DNA of 64,000 nt, taken from the NCBI GenBank assembly GCA_015183035.1, contig JACZZP010000001.1, positions 2,914,001 to 2,978,000 of the forward strand, written 5' to 3'. The first letter of the stretch is position 1; each line of letters opens with the position of its first letter. Origin of the DNA: Meloidogyne chitwoodi. Lineage: Eukaryota > Nematoda > Chromadorea > Rhabditida > Meloidogynidae. A model generated the notes under the pieces. The model was not told where the DNA came from and did not search any database. It saw only the letters and a list, made by a program, of their open reading frames with translations. Below, in pieces: positions 26,101 through 40,700 of this stretch. A program made the translations under genes and the position numbers.

Positions 26101-27171
26101 AAATTGCGATTTATGCCCCGCAAAAATTTTTTCTCAGTACATGACCCCCCTCTTATATTTTAGCAAAAGAACATGTCTTTAGCTTTAAAAAATTCGCCTT
26201 CTTTCCTTTTTATAAGAAAAGAAAAAGTTTAGTGTGCGTTTGATCTGTGTCTTCCTTTCATTTTTTCTTGTTTTTTGACCTAACGAGGAAATTAAAAAAA
26301 ATGACTCTTGTTAGTAAATTGGGGTGTAGGATGATGAGCAGCCAGTAAACCAACGAAAAAGGGGAACGAGTTTTGCAGCGGCACAAGAAAAAAAACAACA
26401 AAAAGAAATTATTTTGAGGGATTGAAAAATTAAATATAATTTTTTTTTAATTTTTATTTTTTAATTTTATTTTTTAATTTAAAGGCAACAGCTGTAAGCC
26501 ATTTGGAAGAAATCAGTGATGAAGGAGTGCGTGCTCTTGCTAAATCTGGCACTGTTGCAGTTAGTTTTTTTTAATAAAAATAATTTTAGAGGATTTTGAA
26601 ATTTTTAGTAATATTTTTTAAGTGTGTTCTGTTGTGTTAATTTTAGATTTTATTTTTTTAGATTGACTTTATTGTGAAAATTTTTATTTTTTAAAGCCTT
26701 TAAAAATAGAAAATAATGTTTTCTACATTTAAAAAGGTGCTTCTTCCTTCTACTGCTTATGTGCTTAAACTGAAAAGTCCCCCTGTACGAAAAATGATCC
26801 AATCTGGCGTCTGTGTAGCTTTAGGCTCAGATTTCAATCCAAATGCTTATTGTTTTTCGATGCCTACAATAATGAACTTGGCATGTGTTCTTTTTGGTCT
26901 TTCTATGCCTGAGGCATTAGTAGCTGCAACTTTACATTCTGCTCATAGCTTGGGACGTGGAAAAACGCATGGAGCAATTTCTGTAAATTTTTGACTTATC
27001 CTAATTTTCAACTTTTTTCTTCTTTAGGAAGGTAGAATAGCCGATTTAGTAGTACTAAACACAACAAAATGGGAACACATAATTTATCAATTATCAGCAC
27101 ATCAGTCAATAATCGAAAAAGTCATAAAATATGGGAAAGTGGTCTATAGCAAAACGAAGGAAGAAGGATAA
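23131..27171 (+). CDS. AMDHD1: Imidazolonepropionase (AMDHD1/HutI)
   Basis: This enzyme hydrolyses 4-imidazolone-5-propionate to formiminoglutamate in histidine breakdown. It is a metal-dependent amidohydrolase. The metal-binding DAHTHAVFAGDR is followed by AGGGIHFTT, TTLVEAKSGYGL, FCGAHAIP, NFHADELFPLGGAELAAE, TAVSHLEEISDEGV, GSDFNPNAYCFSMPTIMN and WEHIIYQL. All are HutI signatures, with the active-site His and Asp residues present. The 24603-26484 intron is 1.9 kb, far longer than its neighbours, and hosts an opposite-strand gene. The first-to-second exon junction (about 23270-23306) could not be set with a clean GT-AG pair that keeps frame. The ATG at 23131 is the first one that keeps the expected N-terminus. 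Confidence 0.92.
23638..23847. repeat. Imperfect foldback element in an AMDHD1 intron
   Basis: The outer arms CTCCCGTCCTTTTCACATTA (from 23638) and the complement of 23813-23847 pair imperfectly. An inner pair, ATAATGGTCAG near 23686 and CTGACCATTAT near 23785, is perfect over 11 bp. It has no coding content and looks like an old MITE, but I found no target duplication. Confidence 0.5.
24687..25920 (-). CDS. Secreted Gln-rich protein nested in an AMDHD1 intron
   Basis: Four exons join with GT-AG introns in frame: 25920-25703, 25508-25115, 25072-24794 and 24755-24687. The protein starts MTLRKLLILFLFINLFKFG, a likely signal peptide. A long low-complexity region rich in Gln, Asn, Ser and Pro follows. 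The C-terminal part is ordered-looking and has a few cysteines (VIYCAYGANPIPRY, KKCIPYHPLCGIT, CIFDVDPETGHVW), ending ETKRK. I do not recognise the family. It could be a cuticular or gland-secreted protein, but nothing here proves either. It lies wholly within one intron of the opposite-strand gene. Confidence 0.75.
25531..25615 (+). repeat. tRNA-derived element with a perfect tail hairpin
   Basis: It has an A box (TGGTGTAGTGGTAACGCGCC), a B box (AGGTTCGCTACCT at 581-593 of this kilobase) and a perfect 9-bp hairpin, CTGTCGGCA-GTTTAC-TGCCGACAG (25592-25615). It lies in the first intron of the nested Gln-rich gene, on the opposite strand to it. The same tail design is seen in the two elements flanking the satellite. 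Confidence 0.6.
25921..26484. promoter_or_regulatory. Upstream region of the nested gene, inside the AMDHD1 intron
   Basis: This is the only space available for the nested gene's promoter. It is more mixed in base content than the surrounding introns and contains a TATA-like TCTTATATTTTAG around 26150. I see no exon here. Confidence 0.3.
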
Positions 27172-27474
27172 TGAGGGTAACACTTTTTAGAATTTTTAAA
27201 AATTTTTAATATTTATATAGAAAAATTAAAGTAAGCAAGTCTATAATACACAACTGAATATAAAAAATAATATAGTTTTTAATTTTTTAAAAGAAAATTG
27301 GACATTTTTGGGTAAAAAAAATTCTAAAAATAGTTAAGATTGGGATTTTATAAAAAAGAGCAGCACAGAAAAAAGGTCAACCACAAATTTATACCAAAAA
27401 AATATATATATAGTTTTTGTGAACTCTACTATCCCAATAAAATAAAGAAAAAAACAAACGAAAAAAAAAATCAT

Positions 27475-29432
<1,958 letters not shown>

Positions 29433-29949
29433 TTTTTAAAGTGTTGTTTAAATTTTAATTGTCAAAAATCCCTTGAATACTAAAAATAAAGAAAAAATTA
29501 CAAGTCAAAGATTTAATCTAAATTATAAAAATTTTTTAGAAAGATGGCGCTTTTCCCTTATGGCAGGTGTAAATAGAATTGTAAAAGCTGCAAAGACTGC
29601 AAATAAATTTAAAATATTTTTCGAAGCGATTCGCCTTTTACGATGTTTAGTGAAATAGTGCATAGATGATGAGAGTGAATTCTAGAAAGAGAGTAAAAAC
29701 GAGAGACCATACAAATTTGCTATAAGTACGACATTGTGCGAAATTTGTGTTATTTCTTTTAGGATTTTTCGGATTATAATTTTAAATTTGAGCCTTTCCT
29801 GTTGCTTTTTTTTATTTACTTGGCGTGAATATCTCATCCTATTTAGAAAATGACCAAATCTTTCTGTTATTTTTACTAGGAATCCAATTTTTGTCCCGAA
29901 CTTTCATAAAATTGTTGTTGGATTTATACATATTATTTTCAGTTCAAAA
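29433..29949. promoter_or_regulatory. Shared promoter region of SEC61A and rps-18
   Basis: The 517 bp lie between two divergent start codons. AAGATGGCGC at 29541-29550 resembles YY1-type motifs found near translation-related promoters; this is only a resemblance. A short + strand frame here has no family features. Confidence 0.4.
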
Positions 29950-30568
29950 ATGTCGTTGATCGTGCCGGATAAGTTTCAGCATATTCATCGTGTGATGAAC
30001 ACGAACATTGACGGAAACCGAAAGATTCCGTATGCCCTTACTGCGATCAAGGTTAATAAATCGTTGTTGTTTTATTTTTTTTAAATTAATTTTTGAAAAT
30101 CTAAAATCAATTTTTAGGGTGTTGGACGCCGCTATGCTTTTCTTGTTTGTCGTAAAGCTGATGTTGACATACACAGACGTGCTGGTGAGTTGTCAGAGGA
30201 GGAAATGGAGAAGCTTAACACTGTGATGCTTAATCCTCAACAATACAAAATTCCTGCTTGGTTTTTGAATCGTCAAAAGGATATTCGCGACGGAAAGAGT
30301 TCTCAGGTTTTTAAAGCATTTTTATTTTGAAAATATTTTTTGACCAACTAAAATGGCTGTAACATTCACTGTTCAAAACTTATTTCTTTTAAAGCTTTTG
30401 TCGACCAACTTGGAGAGCAAGTACAGAGAGGATTTTGAGCGAATGAAGAAAATTCGTCTTCATCGTGGTCTTCGTCACTATTGGGGTCTTCGTGTACGTG
30501 GACAACATACAAAGACTACTGGGCGTAAAGGACGCACTGTCGGAGTGTCGAAGAAGAAGGGAGGTTAA
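29950..30568 (+). CDS. rps-18: 40S ribosomal protein S18 (uS13)
   Basis: uS13 sits in the head of the small ribosomal subunit near the A/P-site tRNAs. Three exons give [72 protein letters not shown] and [20 protein letters not shown]. The end is [15 protein letters not shown]. The length and sequence are those of the eukaryotic family. The second intron ends TTTTAAAG rather than TTTCAG. The ATG follows AGTTCAAAA directly. Confidence 0.98.
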
Positions 30569-30883
30569 AAATAAAAATAATAGTTGGGAAGACATTCAAA
30601 AAGGTATTTGCGCGTTACTGTTGTTATGTTATAATATGAGTTAAAAATTGTCGACTCTTTTTAGACACCAATGAAATATTTTTAAAACACGATTACATCT
30701 TTTGGGACACGATCAGCATTTTTTTCTGGACTATCAACACTCATTGTCGGTTTGCTTGTTAATCAATTTTAAAAATAAGCCAAAATACAAGAAAGTTTTT
30801 AATGAAAATAATAATTAAAAAATAAACACAATTCAAAAATTGTATAGGTAACATGTCTCAAATTGTCAAAAATTCTCATAATC

Positions 30884-32599
<1,716 letters not shown>

Positions 32600-32862
32600 A
32601 TTGAGTTTTTTTATAATAAATTTAAAGATGCTAAAAAATTAATAAAAAAATAAGAAAAATCCAAAGAAAATTTAAAAAATGAAGGAGGAATTTAAAAACA
32701 TCACTAAAAAGAAAATAGTACATGGTAGACAAAAAAGAAATTTTGTCATTATGCCATAAATTATGTAAAAAGACGTAAGTTTAAAATAATTAAATTCAAT
32801 TTTATTAAAAAAAAATAAAAATACAATTAAAAATCTTTTTATTTTTTAAATCACTTTTAGAT

Positions 32863-34367
32863 TTATTTTGTCTCAAAATTTTGATTATTAGTTGAAGAAG
32901 ATGCATTCTTCTGCATATTTTCTACCAAAGGTAATTGAGCAACAATTGCTGCTGGACTATTTTCAATTGGACGTAAATTACCACCATTCAACGGGATAAC
33001 TACATTTTGTTGTTGAAATAAACAAAAAGGAAGTACAGATTTACGAACTAATTTAGAAGTCAATAAAATGCCATAAGGAGAATTCATATCATAAAAATCA
33101 ATAATTAAATAAAGACTCCATTCGGCAAAGACGCTTAATTGTGAACACCAACGTGAAATTAATTCCCTTTAAAAAAGAAGAAAAAACAGGTTAAATTTTA
33201 AAAAATTAAAACCAAAAAATAAAATATCCAATATATAACAGATTTGCAACAAGTAAAAGACATAAAGCAAAAAGCATTTTTACTTCTACAGCTAAAACTT
33301 TGTCTTTCATATTTAGGCGTCGAATACGAATAAAACATAATGGATAGCCAATTAAACAACAAAGTAGTAAAAGTATAAAAAATTTGGTTATTCCATAATA
33401 AATTGACTTTAAAAAAAGATATTTTTTTTCAGGAAATGCTTTAAACTAACCAGATCACTTTGATTAACAAAAACTGGGCCTGTCAGTTTCATATAAGGTT
33501 TATCTTCATTATTTTGGGTATTATTAAAAATAATATTTGTTCTAAAACAAACAGGCATTTGTAAAATTGGAATAACAATTGCAATGGAAATTAAACATAT
33601 TGGCCATATAACAAAACGGAAGAATTGGCGAGTATAATGATGACGGTAAATTTGAGGTAATAAAATTGAAATAAAACGATTTAACGATAAAAAAATGTTT
33701 AGTTGATATTGAGCAAATGATAAAGCCCATAATGAAAGATATAATAATTGTGCTGGCTTATTTGGAATATTTGGAGGCAGGAAAAGTGGCAAAACCTGAA
33801 AATTTTCAAATTTATTGAGAAGCAGAATTTCTAGAAGCAAGTTATTTTGTGCGCGGGAGAATTGAGAGGTTTAAATTAAATTTTATATGTGTAATAGAAG
33901 AAAATTATATCATAGGTTATATGGTCTACTTGGTGTAGTCGGTTAGTGCTTAGTTTTGAGTTTCTTGTTGGGCGGGTTCGATTCCCACTAATGGTAAACA
34001 ATTTTATTTTATTCATCAATACACAAAATGAGAATTTTTGACAAATAAAGATCTTGATTAAACCTTATTAATTTTTTAAAGTTCCTTTTTTACTTACCCA
34101 TCCCCAGTAAGAACATTTTTTAAATAAATATAAAGAATATTTTGTAATATCAACAATTCCAAGAGCAAAAAATAGGCGATAAAAAGAAGTATTGAAAGGA
34201 TTTTGATGTTTTTTACGATATAAAAAATGTAGTAATGAAAAATATATTGGGAAAGTTATAACTAAATTAATTAGTGAACATAACTTTGTTAGCCAAGAGA
34301 AAAAATCTAAAAATAAATAAATTGTTGTTGAAGGGGAATTTGTTGTTAAAGTATTGTTGTTATCCAT
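32863..34367 (-). CDS. Serpentine-type chemoreceptor-like GPCR
   Basis: Exon 1 (34367-34098) begins MDNNNTLTT and carries two hydrophobic segments. Exon 2 (from 33795) has LYLSLWALSFAQYQLNIFLS followed by LNRFISILLPQIYRHHYTR, like the TM3 end of nematode serpentine receptors of the srg/srv group. Later exons add LLCCLIGYPLCFIRIRRLN and a final SPYGILLTSKLVRKSVLPF. The Asn/Thr-rich tail ends NNQNFETK. About seven hydrophobic segments are visible. Assignment to srg/srv rather than another serpentine class is uncertain. The last junction near 33195-33230 is inferred from frame. Its first intron (302 bp) is enlarged by a tRNA-like sequence. Confidence 0.75.
33924..33999 (+). pseudogene. tRNA-like sequence in a receptor intron
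   Basis: It has an A box (TGGTGTAGTCGGTTAGTGC) and a B box (GGTTCGATTCC) with a seven-base T loop. Acceptor strands GTCTACT and GGTAAAC pair except at one position. The anticodon stem does not form well, so I call it a tRNA-derived copy and not a gene. Confidence 0.5.
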
Positions 34368-35253
34368 ATTAAATTTTAGAAAAAAAAAATTAACAAAAAA
34401 GTAATATTAAGAACTGCTGAATTTATTTTATGATTTTTTTTATTCTTTTATTAGAAAAAAATTTTTTATATGCCTAATTAAACTTAATTTTGTTGCCTTT
34501 AATTTAATTTTTATAAGCACCTGCGTTTCTTATTACTATATATAATAAAGAAATATGTATTAGAGCCGTAAAAAATGTTAATTTTATAATTTAATTTTAT
34601 TCGTAAGTTGAAGAAATGAAACATTAATTTTTCTTAAAATAATTACAAATTAATTTATGCAGAATAAGTTAATTTTATTTGAATATATAAGTATTTTATT
34701 TAAATTATGTTATTTAAATTAAATAAACTTTTTTAAGAAATACATAATTATAAAATGATAATTATGAAATAATATTTTTTAATGTTATTTGCAATTTTTT
34801 TAATGTTATTTGCAAAAAGTTAAAAATAACTATAATTATATATTATGGTTTATATATTTTATTTTTACACAAAAAAAATAAAATTGTTTTTATACCATAA
34901 AGTTCTGTTTTTTAAACATCCTCCAATTTTTTATTTTTTTATTTCCGGTCCCCATAGATTTTTTCCTCATTAAAAAAAGGTTCAATGGATTAATTTAAGC
35001 TTTTGAAGAATTTATTAAAAAAAGAAAAGTATAAGTTTGTGGGAGGATTATTTTTAATAAATATATACATTATTTTAAGTGTATTTAAAAACTAATAATT
35101 TTAATGAAAAGATATAATATATTGCCTTTTATATTTATTAAATAGTAAAATAAATATTTACTTTGTTATTAAGATTTTTAAAAATTAATTTTAAGAAGAA
35201 ATTATTTATTAAGTTTTAGTTAATAAAGGTGAATAAAAGATTAAGTATAGTTG
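34368..35253. other. AT-rich gap between two receptor genes
   Basis: Strongly A/T-biased sequence with a local direct repeat of TTTTTAATGTTATTTGCAA near 34777-34820. I see no gene. Both flanking receptor genes start here, facing away from each other, so their promoters must lie within. Confidence 0.5.
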
Positions 35254-35332
35254 TTTGGTGGTGCAGTGGTAGAGTGTCTGATTATCCTACGAATTATTAA
35301 AACATGTCGCAGATTCGAACCTGTTGAGTGGT
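35254..35332 (+). pseudogene. tRNA-like sequence upstream of a receptor gene
   Basis: A box GGTGGTGCAGTGGTAGAGTG and B box CAGATTCGAACCTG, about 55 bases apart, which is long. It resembles the element at 36705-36787 in both boxes, suggesting one family of tRNA-derived copies. The acceptor stem is not convincing. Confidence 0.45.
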
Positions 35333-35441
35333 CAAATTTTTAATTCTCTTTATTAAGGCTTGTTTTACTTTTTTCTTTCATTTATAATTTATATCAACAA
35401 TTGATTAATTTTAAAATGTAATAATTTAATTTTTTTAAGAA

Positions 35442-37089
35442 ATGTCTTCTACCAAAAACAATATTTTTCCTTCTGACGATAATTTACTAAATTATTTATT
35501 TAATAATGAAATTGAATCAATTGAATTCTTTGGAAAAATTGAACAAATTTTGATTCTAAGTTACTTCATTCCTTTATTTTTTGTTGGACTATTTGGTATG
35601 TTTTATTTTAAAATTAGATTAAAATAATTTACCATTTTGAAAAAATGTCAAAATGGTAAAACTTTGAAAATGGTTAAAATTTAAAAATTGGTAATTTTTT
35701 AGGCAATATTTGGTTAATTTTTTCTGTTTTGCAAATTCTTGTAAGGCATTATATTCCTGTAATAATTTTGCGTCAAATGTCTCTTTATATTCTTATGCTT
35801 GCATTTGTAGATCTCATGGTTTTTTTAATTTTATTTTTTTTTAATTAAAAATTATTTTTTAGGTAGTTTTAACAATCCCTTTGCATCTTTATTCAATGTT
35901 AACTGGTCATTGGAGTTTTGGAACTTTTAGCTGTAAATTATTGGTTTCTGTTGAAAATATTAACAAATTACTTTCTGTCATGGTTAATCTTTTTTTAAAT
36001 TAAAAAAATAATTTAAAGGTATTAACTTGTATGTCTGTTGAACGTTTTATTGTTTTATGTCGACCTTTTGAATATTGGAGTATTGGAATAATTAATAGAA
36101 AACGTCGAATGTTAGATTCTTTTATTTTATTGTCAATCTTATTAATTACCGTTATTATATTTTGTTCTCCATTTATTTATTATGCAAATGTTAGCCGTCA
36201 AGTTTATTTATTTTCTAATGGAGATGTACAAAAAGGAAATAATTTGTGTAGTTCACATTTGCCGGAACGATTAATGGTTATTTTTGTTAATTTTTTTAAA
36301 TTTTTTAACTATTTTTTTAGATGATTTTTATCAGTTATATGGTTTTTTTCGGATTTTTGGTGCCTTTTCCTCTAATTATTTTTTGCTATGTTAGCATAAT
36401 TAATCGATTAAAGAGGAAACCTAATGGTTAGTAAATTTATATATTTTTTTTTTAAATTTTTTTTATAAAAGGTTTTATTTGTTCAACTTATTCAAAACCT
36501 GCTGTTCGTTCAATTCTTCGTATTATTATTTTTCATTTTGTTTGTTGGACACCTTTTTGGATTTTTGTTTCTCTACCTTTACTTTCATATTTTAAATTAA
36601 TTAATACTGAACTAATTTTTGATTTTTTACCTTTTGCTAAACAAATTAATATAATTGCAAAGTAAGTTTATTTTATAGAGTATTTTATTGAGTTTAAATT
36701 GTGTGAGCCGGTAGCTCAGTGGTAGTGTGTCTGCCTAGCCTAAAAATTGCTGGCGGGGCGGGCACAGGTTCGAACCTGACCGGGTGATAAAATTCTTTTT
36801 CTGACTAAAAATTATATTCCTTTAATTTTTTAAGTGTTTTGCCGTTTGCCAACAGCTCTTTTAATTGGATATTTTATGGGTAAAAAGTTTAAAAAATTTT
36901 CTCAAAAAATTGAATTTATTTAGTATGATGAATAGCCAACTTAGAGATTCAAATAATTTAATTGGAGGCAGAAATGCTTGCATGTCTTTAGCCATGTTAC
37001 CTAGAACTGCTTCCTTTTCAATTGGTTTAAATAATAAACGACGTTCAACACGTTCTACAAAATCATTGATAGCAACTAGCAGATTATAA
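35442..37089 (+). CDS. Class A GPCR, peptide-receptor type
   Basis: Exons join to a seven-helix receptor. TM2 has LAFVDLM in place of the usual LAxxD. TM3 ends VLTCMSVERFIVLCRPFEYW, with ERF at the DRY position. Cys is present before TM3 (GTFSCKLLVSVENINK) and in the second extracellular loop (GNNLCSSHL). TM6 is FHFVCWTPFWIFVSLPLL. TM7 reads VLPFANSSFNWIFYGMMNSQ, where NPxxY has become NWIFYG. The tail is basic and Arg/Ser-rich. These features fit neuropeptide receptors of the somatostatin/galanin-like branch in nematodes, but I cannot name the ligand. The intron before TM7 holds a tRNA-like sequence. Confidence 0.85.
36705..36787 (+). pseudogene. tRNA-like sequence in a GPCR intron
   Basis: It begins with an A box (GTAGCTCAGTGGTAGTGTG) and has a palindromic B box, CAGGTTCGAACCTG, whose loop is one base short of a true T loop. 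CCGGT pairs with ACCGG at the ends, and TGCCT pairs with GGGCA around an oversized 23-base anticodon loop. It could be an intron-bearing tRNA, but the missing T33 and short T loop argue for a degraded copy. Confidence 0.45.
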
Positions 37090-37779
37090 AAAAATTCTTT
37101 GAGAAGGAAATGGCAAATTATCTTCTATATGGCTAAATGGTCAGTTTTGACGTTTTCCTCTATGTTTACGTAAATTGAGATTATTAAAGATTAACTGAAC
37201 TTTGATTTACTATTTAACACTTTTTTTATTAGACAAAGAAAATGAAACTTTTTCTAATCTTTTCCATCTCTATTTATATTCTAGTCAAATTGTTGACTTT
37301 TTTACTAATAATATTTGTTTGATTTTTTATAAAAAATAAAAAAGAAAGGTGTAAAAATGAGTAAAAAAGAGGCAAAAAGAAAAATGCTAGCTACAACTTA
37401 AAAAAGCTTTAATTTAAATTTGAAGCTTAAAAACGAGCATTTTTAATTTAAATTGATTTAAATCACGTGTTAAAAGTTGAAAAAATTGTTTATTACAAAA
37501 TTTAGAAAGTTTTTGTGTTTTTCAGAGTAATAAAATAATATCACAAAAATTCATTGAACCGTATCTCTATTTTTTCAAAAAAAATTTTTGTTGTCAAATT
37601 GTATTTATCAGATTAAAAATAATAAGATAAATAAAAATATAAAAGAATTATTATTATATTTTTATAAAAAATACACTTAAAAAACTTTATTTAAAAATAT
37701 TTTTATTTAAAAATATATGGTTTAAAAAAGGACGGAAATATTTTGAAATTTTATTAACAAAAAATTCGGCAATTGATAA
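37090..37779. other. Intergenic gap before the cotransporter gene
   Basis: A/T-rich and unique. It must include the 3' UTR of the receptor gene and the cotransporter promoter. No other feature is supported. Confidence 0.5.
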
Positions 37780-40700
37780 ATGTCCTCCTCTTCCCAAAGC
37801 AACGAATTGGAGGAAGAAAAAATTTCAAAAAAAGAAAAAGGAAAAAAATTAGTGACAGAACGTCCTTGGAGGCAAAGAAAAAAGTCTCAAAGAGAAAGTC
37901 TTGAATTGAAAACAGCACCGGCATTAGAAGAGAAACTAGTAAAGGAAAAACAAAAAGGAATTATTGGATCAAGATTTCAAGTAAAAAAAATTTTGGGGTT
38001 TTTGTAAATTAATATATTTTTTTAGATAAAGCGTTCAAGCATTGATTTAGGCCGTCGTCATGTAGCTAAAACTAATCAAAAAGGAAATGATGAGCAAGAG
38101 AATTCTCAAGGTAGTGAAAGTGCTGCCACTGTAATTGCGGCACCAGAACATCCTATTAAGAATCAAAGTGGAACTTGTATAGGACTAAATGAATGGAGAC
38201 GTTTTTCTAAAGGGTAAGAAGAATAAAAAGATAAAGCTGCACCGAAATGATCTCAAAAATAATTTTTTAGAGGTAGCAGCCTAGAATATCCACCGAATAT
38301 TGAATTTTATCGGAATACATTGGAAAAACTAGAAAGTGGAATAGCTGTAGATGGTAGTCGTTTACCACCAACTAGACCTTCAATGATGGACCTTGTAGAA
38401 GGATTAAAAAGTAAGCATAAAGAACAACATCGAGACAGTCTTTTCAGCTTGGAACTTTTTAAAGAGCAAAATACTGAAATTATTGAAGGGCAACAACGTA
38501 TTATTGGTAAACTTAGAAGTCAGCCAAGACGTTCAGAAAGTGGGGCTTCAAAAGTAAATTTTTAGTAAAAAGTACTAATATAATACTCCAATGTCTTTCA
38601 ATATGCTTATTAATCTTTTACACTATCTCTTACTTCGTTACACTATACATCTCTAATTTGCTGCAAAATTTAGTCTTTTATGCTCTCTGTTGACTTGATT
38701 TCCTTTAGAGTCACCTTTCTCTGCCCATAAATATTAGAGTCACCATATTACCTTTCCCCTTAATATTAGAGTCACCATTCTTTTTAGAATAAATTAATAA
38801 AATTTAATAACTTTTTTAGAAGTCAATGTCCATACAAAAACAACGTGAGCAATCTACATCAGCAGATCCACCAATAATAACTTCAAGTGTGAAAAAATTT
38901 GGATGGATGGAAGGTGTACTCATACGTTGTATGGCTTCAATTTTTGGTTAATTGTTTTTTATAAAATAATTTTATTTTTAAATTTAGGAGTAATGCTTTA
39001 TTTACGATTAAGTTGGGTAGCTGGACAAGCAGGAATTTGTATTATTTTTTTAAAATTAATATTTAAAAGGTTAATAGACTCAAAAAAAAAAAAGAAACAT
39101 TTATATGAACTTTTTACCGCATAAATAGTCGCAGGAAATATAGTTGCGAAATAGTATTAAAAAATAAGATGAAGAGATATGTAGAGACTTTTTGTGACAA
39201 AAGGCCGCGACTACTCGGGCACATGTAAACTATTTTTGAGTCACTCGTTTTTGAGTCTTGGTTAATTTTTTATTTAAATTTTTTTATTTTATTGACAGTA
39301 TTTGGCTCTTGTGTTGTTCTTCTTGGCACATTTATTACAGTAATTACTACACTTTCAACCTCTGCAATTTGTACTAATGGATTAGTTAAAGGCGGTGGGG
39401 CTTATTTTCTGGTTTTTTTAATTTTTTAATATTTAATTTTATTAAAAAAAAAGATAAGTCGTTCACTTGGCCCAGAATTTGGCGGTTCCATTGGCGTTAT
39501 TTTTTCTATTGCAAATGCTGTGGGTGCTGCAATGTATTTGGTTGGATTTGCAGAGACGATTAGAGATTTGCTCAAATCTCATGGAATTTCTTTGGTTAAA
39601 ATTTTAAATTTATTTAAAACATTAATTTTTTTAAATTAGTTGGATGGTGAAATAAATGATATACGAATTATCGCTTTAATTGCTTGTGCTTTAATTATTA
39701 TAATTATTCTTGTTGGTCTTAGTTTTGAAAGTAAAATGCAAATTATTTTAATGATATTACTTTGGCTTTCAATTTTTGATTATTGGATTGGTACTTTTTT
39801 ACCTCCAAATGAAGATAAACAAAGAAAAGGGATTGTTGGTTATAAAAGTTTGTTCATGATTAATTTATTTTTTATTATTATTATTTCATTTTTAGTTGAT
39901 ATTTTAAAAGAAAATTTTATGCCAAATTTTCGTGATGGTCACGATTTTTTCTCAGTTTTTGCAGTTTATTTCCCTGCTGCAACTGGGATAATGGCTGGGG
40001 CTAATATTTCTGGGGATTTAAGAGATCCTCAGAAAGCAATTCCTCTTGGAACACTTGTTGCTATAGGTTAAATTTAATGCTTATTTTTTAGTTATTTTTA
40101 AGGAATAACTACGATTGTTTATTTAATAATGGTTTGGATGACAGGGGCAACTACCCTTAGAGATGCTGATGGAATTAATTTACCCCATTTATTAACAGAA
40201 ACGTTCAATGCAAGTAAAGAGGTTTAATTAATTTAAAAGATTAAAAATAAATAATTTTCCAATATTTTAAATTAAGTTATTGCTTCATTCTTCGTCTAAT
40301 AGTTTTATTGCCGCTACAAATTCTACTGAAACTAACCTTTTTTCTTCAACACAATATTTTGCACCTCCACACTGTTCATTAAACCATAACTGTTCTTATG
40401 GACTTTTAAATTATTTTCAGGTTTTTTTTTATTAAAAATATATTTAAAAAAATGAAAAAATTTATTAGATTGTTGAGTTAGGGTCAGCATTTGGACCTCT
40501 TGTTACTGTAGGCATTATTGCCTCTACACTTTCTTCTGCCTTAGTTTCAATGGTTGGAGCCCCTAAAATATTTCAAGTATTTTTAAAATTATTTTTTATT
40601 ATTTTTAAATATTTTAGGCTGTCTGTCGAGATCGTTTATTTCCCTATATAAATCGCTTTAGCCGTGGGCATGGGCCCAATGATGAGCCTAGACAAGCACT

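Noticed and set aside
29473..29658. 61-codon frame in the SEC61A/rps-18 promoter region
   Set aside because: No similarity or signal seen. It lies where the promoters of both genes must be.
39125..39298. TAGTCGC and GCGACTA inverted pair in a cotransporter intron as a possible small MITE
   Set aside because: The pair is only seven bases long, with no longer arms and no target duplication.
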